Shown here piece after piece: positions 9,210 through 17,554 of a DNA stretch of 64,000 nucleotides; position 1 is the stretch's first letter, and each line of letters opens with the position of its first letter. Location of the stretch: NCBI RefSeq assembly GCF_000376805.1, contig NZ_AQXT01000002.1, positions 1,488,001-1,552,000 on the forward strand, written 5' to 3'. The translations under genes and the position numbers were made by a program. Source of the DNA: Henriciella marina DSM 19595 (GTDB lineage: Bacteria > Pseudomonadota > Alphaproteobacteria > Caulobacterales > Hyphomonadaceae). The notes beneath the pieces are model-generated. The model was given only the letters and a program-made list of their open reading frames with translations, did not search any database and was not told where the DNA came from.

Positions 9210-9917
9210 ATGCGAAACCTTCTCATGACTTCCGCCCTCATTCTTGGCGCCTGCCAGAACGTGACCCCCGTCTCGTCCGAGTATTTCCCGGTCGCTCAGT
9301 GGCGTCATGAGGATGGACAGGACCAGCCATATCTGCTGGCGCCGGGCGATACGGTCGCTGTGGTCTTTCACACCGTGCCGGAGCTGAACCGCGATCTGCG
9401 AATCGCGCCGGATGGCTCCATCACCCTGCCCTATGTTGGCGCGGTGCAGGCGTCAGCGCGAACGCCAGATGAGGTCCAGTCCGAGCTTGTCCGGGCCTAT
9501 GCAGGCGAATTGCGAAATCCGCAGGTCGACGTCATTCCGGTCGCGTTCGACAGCCAGAAAATTTTCGTGGGGGGCGAAGTACAGACGCCAGGCATGATGG
9601 ACTTGCCGGGCCAGATCGATCCGCTTCAGGCGGTCATCATGGCGGGCGGCTTTACTGACCGGGCTCAGCCAAGGCAGGTCGCGCTCATGCGGCGCATGCC
9701 GGGCGGCGAACTTATGACCGCCGTGATCGACATCAATTCAGGTCTCAATGATCCGAGGCTGGCCGACTTCACACCGCTTCGCCGGTTTGACGTCATCTAT
9801 GTGCCACGCTCTGCGATCGCCGAGGAGAACCTGTTCATGGAGCAGTGGTTCCGCTCCTCCCTGCCGATCGACTTTTCACTCTACTATGATCTTTCAGGCG
9901 ATATTCGCGGGCGATAG
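9210..9917 (+). CDS. hfsD: Polysaccharide export outer-membrane lipoprotein (HfsD/Wza type)
   Basis: Outer-membrane export protein that should anchor the secretion channel for the polysaccharide. The N-terminus is a lipoprotein signal with lipobox LGAC (cysteine 15). A Poly_export domain follows (YLLAPGDTVAVVFHTVPEL, then GSITLPYVGAV) and a SLBB-like domain (KIFVGGEVQTPGMMDL, QAVIMAGGFT). At 235 residues it is shorter than Wza (about 380), as for HfsD-like members. It is divergent from hfsA, so the 132-base spacer (9078-9209), which contains AT-rich TTAAACATTAAC, probably holds both promoters. The Shine-Dalgarno is weak; ATG 9225 is a possible alternative start that keeps the lipobox. Confidence 0.85.
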   Translation: MRNLLMTSALILGACQNVTPVSSEYFPVAQWRHEDGQDQPYLLAPGDTVAVVFHTVPELNRDLRIAPDGSITLPYVGAVQASARTPDEVQSELVRAYAGELRNPQVDVIPVAFDSQKIFVGGEVQTPGMMDLPGQIDPLQAVIMAGGFTDRAQPRQVALMRRMPGGELMTAVIDINSGLNDPRLADFTPLRRFDVIYVPRSAIAEENLFMEQWFRSSLPIDFSLYYDLSGDIRGR

Positions 9918-9939
9918 GCCCGGCTCCCGCCTCGCAAGA

Positions 9940-10215
9940 TCAGTTCATCAGGCTCAGCCAGTCGCGGGCAGATTTCAGCGCTTGCTTGATCTCGTCGCTG
10001 GAAAGCAGGTCAGCCATTTGCTGGCGATATTCCTTGGCTTCTTCGGAGCCTTTGAGCACGGCCAGATTGAACCATTTGTGCGCGGCTACCATGTCGGCAT
10101 CGACACCGACACCCGTGCAGTAGGCGAGGCCCACCTTGCACAGCTCGTCGGCTGTTGCAGCTTCGGTGATACCTGTTTCTGGGGCGACATCCATCGCCAT
10201 TTCTGAATACGGCAT
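9940..10215 (-). CDS. Small Sel1-repeat protein
   Basis: Protein of 91 residues with one recognisable Sel1/TPR-like repeat: ELCKVGLAYCTGVGVDADMV, then AAHKWFNLAVLKGSEEAKEY. Such repeats mediate protein contacts. The C-terminal helix (SSDEIKQALKSARDWL) resembles those of small Sel1 proteins common in Hyphomonadaceae. There is no signal peptide, so it is probably cytoplasmic. An AAAGGAAGAAG ribosome site precedes ATG 10215. It converges on hfsD with 22 bases between the stops, and no strong terminator hairpin is visible there. A role in polysaccharide synthesis is not implied by position alone. Confidence 0.75.
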   Translation of the reverse strand: MPYSEMAMDVAPETGITEAATADELCKVGLAYCTGVGVDADMVAAHKWFNLAVLKGSEEAKEYRQQMADLLSSDEIKQALKSARDWLSLMN

Positions 10216-10534
10216 TGTCTTCTTCCTTTAACCCAATGCCCGTCGGTTTGCGGCTGTCTTTGTGTCCGCTTGGCCGATGGGCGTTTGTCCATCCGTCACG
10301 TCTTGTGACAGGGATGAGGTTGCGCTCAGGAATTTGCCACATGGTTAACAGGAAAGGCCGCCAAGCCCGTCTGTGTTAACCACGGGGCCTGCGCCGTTAA
10401 CCAAAGCCTGATTTTGCTCGTTTTGGCCTCGCACTGTGATCCGACTGCCGCGGCGGCTTTGCGAGAGAGGCCGCCTCCGCTAATGCCCGTCACGACAAAA
10501 ACCCGCATTCCGTTTGGCAGCTTAAAAGGCTAGG
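10216..10534. promoter_or_regulatory. Divergent intergenic region with three GTTAAC sites
   Basis: This 319-base gap separates the divergent Sel1 gene and the oxygenase at 10535, so it should contain two promoters. No convincing open frame is present. Three exact copies of GTTAAC lie at 10344-10349, 10375-10380 and 10396-10401, spaced 31 and 21 bases, close to three and two helical turns. TTAAC is a CtrA half-site in Caulobacterales, but the canonical TTAA-N7-TTAA spacing is not met, so no regulator is assigned. Confidence 0.4.
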
Positions 10535-11488
10535 ATGTCCGATATGAGCAATCTGTTCGAACCAATCCCGTACGGCCTCTGGAAAGAGGATAAGCAGGCC
10601 TTCGCCCGCCAGCTTGGCAATTCCTTCCGCGAGACCGGCTTTGCCGTCATCACCGGCCACCCTGTCGACCAGTCTGTTATCGACAAGGCGAATGAGGCGG
10701 CAAAGTCATTCTTTGCCCTCCCGGCAGCGGCCAAGGAAAAGTATCATGACGCCGCTGGCGGACGGCAGCGCGGCTATACGCCGTTTGCCACCGAAAACGC
10801 CAAAGGCCAGAAAGCCGCCGACCTGAAGGAATTCTGGCATACGGGCCGCAAGCTGCCGGAAGTCTCGAAATACCGCGAGACGATGAAGGACACCCCCGCT
10901 GTCGATGAGGTGCCAGACTTCGATGCAGCGACCTATGCCTTCTATGAGGAGATGGACGCTTTCGGCCGCGACCTCCTGCGCGCCATCGCCCTTCACCTTG
11001 AGCTTCCCGAAGACTGGTTCGAGGACAAGGTGGAAAGCGGCAACTCGATCCTCCGCCTGCTTCATTATCCGCCGCAGGAAAACCCGCCGCCAAAAGGGAC
11101 CGTGCGCGCCGGTGCGCATGAAGACATCAATGTCATCACGCTTCTGCTTGGCGCCGAAGAGGCCGGGCTGGAAGTCCAACACAGCTCCGGTGAATGGCTG
11201 GGCGTCAACCCGCCGCGCGACGCGCTCGTCATCAATTGCGGCGACATGCTGCAGCGCCTGACAGGCGGCGTCCTGCCATCGACCACGCACCGCGTCGTCA
11301 ATCCGGGGCCAGAGCGCGCGAAGTTTCCGCGCTATTCGACGCCCTTCTTCCTGCACTTCAATCAGGATTTCCTGATCGAGCAGCTGCCGCAAAGCCTCGC
11401 AGAAGGCGGCAAGGCGCAGCCTCCTATCACGGCGCAGGATTATCTGATGGAACGCTTGCGCGAAATCGGACTTGTAAAGGCCGAGTGA
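10535..11488 (+). CDS. Isopenicillin-N-synthase-like Fe(II)/2-oxoglutarate oxygenase
   Basis: Non-haem iron dioxygenase with the DIOX_N domain at the N-terminus (FRETGFAVITGHPVD) and the catalytic jelly-roll after residue 150. Metal ligands are visible as AHEDINVI (H and D) and STTHRVVNP (distal H), with the 2-oxoglutarate-binding RYSTPFF (R-x-S). The length of 317 residues is normal for the bacterial subfamily. ATG 10535 follows AAAAGGCTAGG; a second in-frame ATG lies nine bases on. The substrate cannot be predicted. The gene stands alone, with about 300 bases before the next transporter. Confidence 0.85.
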   Translation: MSDMSNLFEPIPYGLWKEDKQAFARQLGNSFRETGFAVITGHPVDQSVIDKANEAAKSFFALPAAAKEKYHDAAGGRQRGYTPFATENAKGQKAADLKEFWHTGRKLPEVSKYRETMKDTPAVDEVPDFDAATYAFYEEMDAFGRDLLRAIALHLELPEDWFEDKVESGNSILRLLHYPPQENPPPKGTVRAGAHEDINVITLLLGAEEAGLEVQHSSGEWLGVNPPRDALVINCGDMLQRLTGGVLPSTTHRVVNPGPERAKFPRYSTPFFLHFNQDFLIEQLPQSLAEGGKAQPPITAQDYLMERLREIGLVKAE

Positions 11489-11557
11489 GCGCTGTCATCC
11501 GGCTGGCATGCTCGGTTCTGTGCCCTGAGAACTTTAACCTCCGATGAGGTCGGCACA

Positions 11558-11740
11558 ATGCAGGTGGCCATCGATATGGTCCGCGAAGCGGCGCGCTCTG
11601 CGGGGCCGGCCGTCACCTATGATGCCCTGTCGGCCAGCGAGACACACGCGACCGTGTTTCAGCGCGCTGTCCTGAATGTCTTTCGTCGGTTCTGCCTGCA
11701 GGCCACCTGGCTTTCACACGCCATCCCGACCAGGTTTTAA
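11558..11740 (+). CDS. Possible small hypothetical protein (60 aa)
   Basis: Short open frame in the 298-base gap (11489-11786) between the oxygenase and the MFS gene. GAGG lies eight bases before the ATG, and the codons favour G or C in third position like neighbouring genes. The protein is MQVAIDMVREAARSAGP at its start, then amphipathic, with no recognised domain and no signal or membrane segment. No other feature is visible in the gap. It may be real or a chance open frame. Confidence 0.35.
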   Translation: MQVAIDMVREAARSAGPAVTYDALSASETHATVFQRAVLNVFRRFCLQATWLSHAIPTRF

Positions 11741-11786
11741 GCGAAGTTATTGAGCCGCAACGGCACGCTGTCTATTTGATACGGGG

Positions 11787-12956
11787 ATGACCTGGACAAA
11801 GCAGATCGCGCTGGCTGGCTTTGCCGCAACTGCGGTTGCCTTTGGCCCCGCGCGTATCGGATTTGGCCTCTTCCTGCCTCAGTTCCGCAACGCCTTCGAC
11901 CTGTCGACGACGCTTGCCGGCATCATTGCCAGTACCGGGTTTATCTCTTTCTTTCTGGCCCTGCCGCTTACGGCGATGCTGGTGCGGCGCGCCGGACCCA
12001 GACTGCCAGTGCTTCTGGGGGCTGTCTCGGCAGCGCTTGGTTTTGTGGCTATCGCGACCGCAAGTGGCCCCCTCCAGCTGCTCACCGGTGTCCTGTTCGC
12101 AAGCGCCAGCGCGGGCCTCTGCTGGGCGCCTTTCAATGATGCAGCAGAGCGGTTCGTCGCCGCCCGGTCTCGGCCCGGCATACTGGCTGTCATTGCATCG
12201 GGCACCAGTATTGGAATTGTCCTTGCCGCAGGTCTCTCGCTCGGCGTTGCATTCAATCTCGTCACCTGGCGGGCGGCGTGGTTTGCGTTTGCCATTGGCG
12301 CAGGCGTGACGGCGCTCGGCGTCCTCATCGAGATGCCACGGTCTGAGACCGAGGTTCGGCGAGGCAAGCTGCCGCGCTTGCCGAACTTTGCCACGCATGG
12401 GGCCGCGCCGCTTTATATTGCGGCCTTCGTCTTTGGCGCGACCAATGCGGTCTATTTTTCATTCTCCGCCGATCATGTCGTCAATTCCGGTGGTCTTGCG
12501 GGGCTGCCAGCAAACGCTTCGGCGGCAATGATCTTCTTCGCCTATGGCGTCTGCGGGCTGCTCGGCGTCATGACCGGCGCGGCAGAAGCAAGGGCCGGCA
12601 TAGGCTGGCTGCTGAGGAGTGTCTTCGCGGCGGCGGGCCTCTCTCACATTCTGATCGCCCTAGCGCCGCAATCCTGGCCGGCGGTGCTGGCGTCTGCCGG
12701 CATACAGGGCGCCGTGCTGATGGCCGTCAGCGCGCTCATATCAATGTGGAGCCTGCGCCTTTTTCCCGGGCAGGCTACGACAGGGTTTGTGGCAGCGCTG
12801 ATGGCGCTGGCCCTGGGCAGCATAGCCGGGCCTGCGGCCGCCGGGCTGGTGGCCGACGCGTCTGGGCCGATGCTCATGTTCATGCTGGCGAGCCTGCCCC
12901 TCTTCATTATCACGCTCTGGCCGGGCAGATGGGTTTCCCGAGAAGCTTGCAATTGA
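11787..12956 (+). CDS. MFS transporter (YbfB/YjiJ-like)
   Basis: Inner-membrane major facilitator with about twelve hydrophobic helices in 389 residues. The N-terminal GPARIGFGLFLPQFRNAF resembles the YbfB/YjiJ group. MLVRRAGPRLPVLLG between helices 2 and 3 is the usual basic loop motif A position. A central polar loop (MPRSETEVRRGKLPRLP) divides the two six-helix halves. The start codon has only a weak ribosome site (CGGGG directly before ATG). The substrate is unknown. The amidohydrolase gene follows after 64 bases on the same strand, so the transporter may import a compound degraded by the next two enzymes; that is inference. Confidence 0.8.
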   Translation: MTWTKQIALAGFAATAVAFGPARIGFGLFLPQFRNAFDLSTTLAGIIASTGFISFFLALPLTAMLVRRAGPRLPVLLGAVSAALGFVAIATASGPLQLLTGVLFASASAGLCWAPFNDAAERFVAARSRPGILAVIASGTSIGIVLAAGLSLGVAFNLVTWRAAWFAFAIGAGVTALGVLIEMPRSETEVRRGKLPRLPNFATHGAAPLYIAAFVFGATNAVYFSFSADHVVNSGGLAGLPANASAAMIFFAYGVCGLLGVMTGAAEARAGIGWLLRSVFAAAGLSHILIALAPQSWPAVLASAGIQGAVLMAVSALISMWSLRLFPGQATTGFVAALMALALGSIAGPAAAGLVADASGPMLMFMLASLPLFIITLWPGRWVSREACN

Positions 12957-13020
12957 GCGTCATAGCCCTTGAAGTGCGCCGAGAGCCCGCCAAGAGGCTG
13001 ACGCATTCAGGGAGAAGCGC

Positions 13021-14046
13021 ATGTTCGATAATGATGAATGGCTGAACCAGCACCGTGAGGATGTGGTCGATCCGGACCGCGAGATCGTCGACCCACACCA
13101 TCACCTCTGGCCAAGGTCTCATCCGGTCATCGTGTATGACCTCGAAGACCTCTGGCGTGACACAGTGGATGGCCACAAGGTGACCCAGACCATCTTCATG
13201 GAATGCGGATCATCCTATCGCACCGAGGGGCCAGAGCATCTGAAACCAGTTGGCGAAAGCGAGTTCATCGCAGAGGCCGCCCGCAAATCTGCTGCCGACC
13301 CAGCCAAGGCGACAATCGCTGCGCTGGTCGCGCACACGGACCTTCGCCTGCCGCTGGAAACGCTCGACGAAGTGCTGGACGCACATATCGAGGCAGCGGA
13401 CGGCCTGTTCAGGGGCATCCGCCATTCAGGCCCCTATGACCCGGCTGGCGCCAGTTTCCGTATCCCGCCACGCGCACCCGCAGGCCTCTACCGCGACGCT
13501 GATTTCCAGCGCGGCGTTGCGCATCTTGGCAGCCGGGGGTTCACCTATGACACCTGGAATTATCACCACCAGATCCTCGATTTCCGCGATCTTGCCGCCG
13601 CCGTCCCGGACACGACCATGATCCTCGACCATTTCGGCACGCCGCTTGGCGTTGGCCCTTATGAGGGCAAGCGGGAAGAGGGTTTCGAGAAATGGAAAGA
13701 CGACATCGCTGCCGTTGCCGCGCAGAAGAATGTCTTCGCAAAGCTTGGCGGGCTCGCTATGCCGGACAATGGCTTTGGCTGGCATGACCGCGAAATGCCG
13801 CCGTCTTCGGATGAGTTCGTCGCAGCGCAGGCCAAATACTATCATCACGCCATCGCCTGTTTCGGCGCCGAGCGCTGCATGCTCGAAAGCAACTTCCCGG
13901 TTGACCGGCTATCGATCTCATTCCGCACGCTCTGGAACGGGCTGAAGAAGATCACCGCCGACTATTCCGAATACGAGAAGACGGCCCTCTTCAGTGGCAC
14001 GGCCCGCAAAGTCTACAGCGTCGACCCACCGGCGGCAGGAGCTTGA
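13021..14046 (+). CDS. Amidohydrolase-2 family metal hydrolase
   Basis: TIM-barrel metal-dependent hydrolase (Amidohydro_2, related to decarboxylating and lactone-hydrolysing members). The N-terminal strand REIVDPHHHLWPR carries the metal-binding H-x-H, and TTMILDHFGTPLG and ESNFPVDRLSI match the later conserved histidine and aspartate blocks. GGGAGAA precedes ATG 13021 with good spacing. Only three bases separate its stop from the crotonase ATG, so they form an operon. The substrate is unknown; in such pairs the hydrolase often opens a ring or lactone whose product enters CoA-dependent catabolism. Confidence 0.85.
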   Translation: MFDNDEWLNQHREDVVDPDREIVDPHHHLWPRSHPVIVYDLEDLWRDTVDGHKVTQTIFMECGSSYRTEGPEHLKPVGESEFIAEAARKSAADPAKATIAALVAHTDLRLPLETLDEVLDAHIEAADGLFRGIRHSGPYDPAGASFRIPPRAPAGLYRDADFQRGVAHLGSRGFTYDTWNYHHQILDFRDLAAAVPDTTMILDHFGTPLGVGPYEGKREEGFEKWKDDIAAVAAQKNVFAKLGGLAMPDNGFGWHDREMPPSSDEFVAAQAKYYHHAIACFGAERCMLESNFPVDRLSISFRTLWNGLKKITADYSEYEKTALFSGTARKVYSVDPPAAGA

Positions 14047-14049
14047 GCC

Positions 14050-14949
14050 ATGTTCGATGAGATCATCTATGAGGTCGAGAACGGCCGCGCGCGCATCACG
14101 CTCAACCGGCCAGACAAGCTGAACGCGCTGACGCTGAAGATGCAGGCAGAGATGTCCGAAGCGCTCTGGCAGGCCGATAATGACCGCGCCGTGCATTGCG
14201 TCATCATCAAAGGCGCAGGTCGCGGCTTTTCAGCGGGATACGATCTTGCCGGGTCCGACAGCGTACCTGTGTCTCGCCTCGACGCCGAGACCAGCAACAA
14301 GCGCGGCGGCCGGTCGGTCGATGACGATATCTGGCAGCTGGAACGCGCCCAGCGCTATCGCATGGCGATCTTTGACATGCACAAGCCCGTCATCGCGCAG
14401 GTCCACGGCCCTTGCGTCGCGGGCGGGACCGACATCGCGCTTCTCTGCGACATGGTCATCATCGCCGATGACGCGATGGTCTCCTTCCCGGCAGGGCGAA
14501 ACCTCGGCGCGCTGCCGAACCAGATGTGGCTTTACAATGTCGGTCCACAATGGACCAAACGGCTGATGCTGACCGGGGACTCTATCACCGGCACTGAAGC
14601 GGCCCAACTCGGCTTTGCCATGAAGTCAGTGCCCGCCGACAAGCTTGAAACAGAGGTCGAGGGACTGGCCGACCGGATGGCACATATCGACGCCGATATC
14701 CTTGCGGCAAACAAGCGGGCGGTGAACCTCGGCATGGAGCTGATGGGGGCCCGCACGATGCAGCGGCTGGCGGCCGAGAATGATGTGCGCGGCCATCAGG
14801 CGGCGTCGGCCCATGCATTCGTAAAACGTGTTGGAGAAGCAGGTCTGCGCGATGCCCTTCGTGAACGCGATGCACCATTTGGCGATGGCCGGGCGCGTGT
14901 GAACGGGCCAGAGACAAGGGACACCGACGGCAATCTGATTGAGGACTGA
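14050..14949 (+). CDS. Enoyl-CoA hydratase/isomerase (crotonase family)
   Basis: Crotonase-fold acyl-CoA enzyme of 299 residues. ITLNRPDKLNALTLKMQAEM is the standard N-terminal strand-helix. GRGFSAGYDLAG gives the first oxyanion-hole segment and GPCVAGGTDIALLCD the second. The catalytic glutamates of classical hydratases are not clearly both conserved around FPAGRNLGALPNQMW, so isomerase or hydrolase activity is possible. A polar extension (VSRLDAETSNKRGGRS) lies after the first block. AGGAG lies 10 bases before the ATG. It is co-transcribed with the upstream amidohydrolase. Confidence 0.85.
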   Translation: MFDEIIYEVENGRARITLNRPDKLNALTLKMQAEMSEALWQADNDRAVHCVIIKGAGRGFSAGYDLAGSDSVPVSRLDAETSNKRGGRSVDDDIWQLERAQRYRMAIFDMHKPVIAQVHGPCVAGGTDIALLCDMVIIADDAMVSFPAGRNLGALPNQMWLYNVGPQWTKRLMLTGDSITGTEAAQLGFAMKSVPADKLETEVEGLADRMAHIDADILAANKRAVNLGMELMGARTMQRLAAENDVRGHQAASAHAFVKRVGEAGLRDALRERDAPFGDGRARVNGPETRDTDGNLIED

Positions 14950-14977
14950 GAACCTCCGGCGAGCACCTAACAGGCCG

Positions 14978-15001
14978 CATGGTGAGCGAAGTCGAACCAC
15001 G
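14978..15001. repeat. REP-like short intergenic repeat candidate
   Basis: The 73-base gap between two convergent genes contains CATGGTGAGCGAAGTCGAACCACG with imperfect dyad symmetry (TGGT...ACCA ends). It resembles the GTTCGACAAGCTCACCAT-type short intergenic elements I recall from many alphaproteobacterial genomes. Only one copy is seen in this window, so calling it a repeat is inference from memory. Confidence 0.4.
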
Positions 15002-15022
15002 CAGCCGCGCGGTGCCAAGCAA

Positions 15023-15643
15023 CTATCTGCCCGCCATCCGCGCCATCCAGTCTTCGCGCATGACTTCCCAGACCTGCGATGCTCGCGTGCTACCGTCAGG
15101 GCGGCGGCTTTCCATATCGCCGCGATAGACAAACCCCGTCCGCTCGAACAGTTTCTGTATGCGGACATTATCAGGCGCAGTCGTGTTGCAGATGAGGTCG
15201 AGGTCCAGCGCCTCGAACATCCATGTAAACGTCGCCGCCATTCCGGCCCCGCCCTGTCCTTTGCTCTGCAGGTCCGGTCGCATTCCGCCGGCAAGCTCAC
15301 CTGCGGCCCATTGCGGCCAGACGCGAAGTTCCGAGAAGCCTGATAGCTGGCCCGCCTCATCGAAGTTGAGCGACAAAAGCCCTTCTCCGCGCAGACGCGC
15401 GGCCTCCACTTGCTCAATATAGGCAAGGACCGAGGCCTCGGTAAGCGGGCGCGGCAGGCTGTAGATCCAGCGATTGACCTCTGGAAAAGCGAAGAGTTCT
15501 TTCAGCTTCGCGGCATCATTCGGTTCGGCAAGGCGGCTCGTCGCTGCTGTGCTCGGAAGCGCGGTCGTGCCCCTGACAGCGCTACGGATCGCGTCTTCGC
15601 GGAGGGGACCGGCCGCAGTGCGTGTCCAGGGAAGCGTGCCCAT
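15023..15643 (-). CDS. RimJ/RimL-type GNAT acetyltransferase
   Basis: GNAT-fold N-acetyltransferase. The N-terminal LAEPNDAAKLKELFAFPEV is the usual first strand and helix. GMRPDLQSKGQGGAGMAATF is the acetyl-CoA pyrophosphate loop, slightly divergent from Q/RxxGxG/A, and ICNTTAPDNVRIQKLFERTG gives the conserved strand 6-7 block with the N and R of RimL-like members. The first 35 residues look unstructured and may be over-extended. The gene follows the ribokinase by ten bases, so it is third in an operon with nucleoside hydrolase and ribokinase. Its substrate is unknown. Confidence 0.8.
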   Translation of the reverse strand: MGTLPWTRTAAGPLREDAIRSAVRGTTALPSTAATSRLAEPNDAAKLKELFAFPEVNRWIYSLPRPLTEASVLAYIEQVEAARLRGEGLLSLNFDEAGQLSGFSELRVWPQWAAGELAGGMRPDLQSKGQGGAGMAATFTWMFEALDLDLICNTTAPDNVRIQKLFERTGFVYRGDMESRRPDGSTRASQVWEVMREDWMARMAGR

Positions 15644-15653
15644 ACCCCGATAC

Positions 15654-16517
15654 TCAGTCCTGGGCTTTCAGAAAGGCGTCGACCTCATCGCGCCATGGCA
15701 GACTTGGCTGCGCGCCCGGCTTTGTCACAGCCAGCGCTGAGGCGGCCGAGGCGAAACGCAGCGCGTCGCCTTCCTCCAGGCCCTCGCACAAGGCCAGCAC
15801 CAGCGCTGCGCAGAACGTGTCGCCTGCGCCGGTCGTGTCGATCACTGGTACGGTGAAGGCCGGAGCGCGCGCGATTTCCTTGCCCGCGCGATAAAGCACC
15901 GCGCCCTGCCCGCCGAGCGTCAGCGCGACCATGCCCGGGCCGCGATGGATGCCGTCGCCGTAAAACTCCGCTTCGCCTTCATTCACAATGAGCAAGTCTG
16001 CAGTTTCCAGAAGGCTGACCGGCACCGGTCCGGCTGGCGCCAGATTGACGGCAAAGAGCCCGCACGGGGTGCGTGAGGCGGCCATGACGCAGGCCGCCGG
16101 AACCTCCAGCTGGCAGAGGATTGCATCCGGCCGGCCCGGCACTTTCACATCGCCCGGTGACAGGTCTCCGTTCGCGCCGCTGGCGACGACAATCTGGTTT
16201 TCGCCTGCTGCATCGACCGCGATGAGCGCGACGCCGGTCTGCTGGTCCGGGTCGCTGACAATGCCGGAGAGGTCTATGCCGTCCTCTTTGAGTAGCGCGA
16301 GCGCCGCGTCGCGATTGGGCCCCTCACCCGTGCGCGCAATCATGGCCACGTCTGCGCCAAGGCGGCGGGCGGCAAGCGCCTGGTTCGCACCTTTTCCGCC
16401 GGGATGCTGGGTAAAGCTTGCACCCGTCACGGTTTCTCCGGGCGCTGGCAGCTTCTCGGCAGACGCGACCAGGTCGAGGTTGACCGACCCTACTACCGTG
16501 ATGGATGGCGCGCTCAT
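15654..16517 (-). CDS. Ribokinase-like PfkB sugar kinase
   Basis: PfkB-family kinase that most likely phosphorylates ribose released by the upstream nucleoside hydrolase. The N-terminal VVGSVNLDLVASAEKLPAPG and HPGGKGANQALAARRLG match PfkB signature 1, and DTTGAGDTFCAALVLAL is signature 2 with the catalytic aspartate. The length of 287 residues is close to the usual 300. ATG 16517 overlaps the upstream stop in an ATGA. The pairing strongly supports a nucleoside salvage pathway (nucleoside to base plus ribose, then ribose-5-phosphate). Confidence 0.88.
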   Translation of the reverse strand: MSAPSITVVGSVNLDLVASAEKLPAPGETVTGASFTQHPGGKGANQALAARRLGADVAMIARTGEGPNRDAALALLKEDGIDLSGIVSDPDQQTGVALIAVDAAGENQIVVASGANGDLSPGDVKVPGRPDAILCQLEVPAACVMAASRTPCGLFAVNLAPAGPVPVSLLETADLLIVNEGEAEFYGDGIHRGPGMVALTLGGQGAVLYRAGKEIARAPAFTVPVIDTTGAGDTFCAALVLALCEGLEEGDALRFASAASALAVTKPGAQPSLPWRDEVDAFLKAQD

Positions 16518-17449
16518 ATTGGATACCGCCCAAGTTGACCGATCAGTTCAGAGAAGACGCTCTCGGCATCGACTTTTATGTACCATTCGACATGACCATC
16601 TTCGCGAAACTCGGGTATCGTCTTGCCGAACCGGTCCCCGGTCTCGGTCACGACAGAGACGCGCGCCTTGCGCCCTTCAAAAAGATCGGGACGGAGCAAA
16701 GCCAGCACAGTCGAGGGATCGTGCAGCGGGGCGTGACGGGCCTTTGCCGACTCTTCAAGCCGGTTGGACGCCGCCAGCAAATCAGCGGCAATGATGGCTT
16801 GGCGCGAGCCAAGCGCACGCACCCGGTCGACCATCTCATCGCTGGTGAGCAGCTGATGGGTCACATCAAGGCTCAGCACACGCATCGGAATGCCGGACTG
16901 AAAAACCGCCTGCGCGGCATGCGGATCGGCGAACACATTGAACTCTGCATGCGGGGTAATGTTGCCGCCTTCGGTGTCGGCCCCGCCCATTACAACGATC
17001 TCTGACAAGCCGCGCGCAATGTCCGGCGCCATGCTGAGCGCCAGCGCGATATTTGTCATCGGCCCCGTCACGACGAGTGTCGCCGGAAAGCCCTTCGTGG
17101 CGCGGAGCGTCTGTATCAGGAAGTTCACACCATGCTGGCGCGAGGCACGGCCCGTAGGCAGTGGCAGGTCGAGACCGCCCAGCCCCGTCGTGCCGTGGAA
17201 GTCTTCAGCGGTGACCGGGTCGCGCACAAGCGGGCGCGGCGCGCCGGCGCGTACGGGCAGGTCAGCGCTGACGCCAGCGACATCCCGGATGATGCGTGCA
17301 TTCCGAAAGGTAAGCTCACCGCGGACATTGCCCGCAACCGTTGTAATCCCGAGCAGGTTCAGGCGATCGGTTGCCGCAAAGGCAACCAGCAAGGCGACGG
17401 CATCATCGAGCCCCGGGTCGCAGTCTATTATGATCTGGCGTTTCCTCAT
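16514..17449 (-). CDS. Inosine/uridine-preferring nucleoside hydrolase
   Basis: Hydrolyses the N-glycosidic bond of ribonucleosides to base and ribose. The N-terminal IIIDCDPGLDDAVALL carries the signature DxDxxxDD calcium site. VVTGPMTNIALAL and EIVVMGGADTEGGNITPHAE, followed by FNVFADPHAA, are the other active-site segments. The start is placed at ATG 17449 after AGGGGG; an in-frame TTG at 17485 would add 12 unconserved residues. It leads an operon with ribokinase and GNAT and is divergent from the dienelactone hydrolase gene, with a short dyad (17489-17514) in the spacer. Confidence 0.9.
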   Translation of the reverse strand: MRKRQIIIDCDPGLDDAVALLVAFAATDRLNLLGITTVAGNVRGELTFRNARIIRDVAGVSADLPVRAGAPRPLVRDPVTAEDFHGTTGLGGLDLPLPTGRASRQHGVNFLIQTLRATKGFPATLVVTGPMTNIALALSMAPDIARGLSEIVVMGGADTEGGNITPHAEFNVFADPHAAQAVFQSGIPMRVLSLDVTHQLLTSDEMVDRVRALGSRQAIIAADLLAASNRLEESAKARHAPLHDPSTVLALLRPDLFEGRKARVSVVTETGDRFGKTIPEFREDGHVEWYIKVDAESVFSELIGQLGRYPI

Positions 17450-17488
17450 GCCCCCTATTTGCGACTGTTCTGATCGTCCGGACAAGGC

Positions 17489-17514
17489 CTAGCCATCACT
17501 TTCAGATGGGCTAA
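17489..17514. promoter_or_regulatory. Short dyad in divergent promoter region
   Basis: CTAGCCATC, a seven-base loop, then GATGGGCTA form an eight-base stem with one bulged base. It lies between the divergent nucleoside hydrolase and dienelactone hydrolase genes, where an operator would be expected. No cognate regulator gene is adjacent. Confidence 0.3.
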
Positions 17515-17554
17515 GTGTGACGGGCAAGAGATACTCAAAAAAGGAATGATGCTG

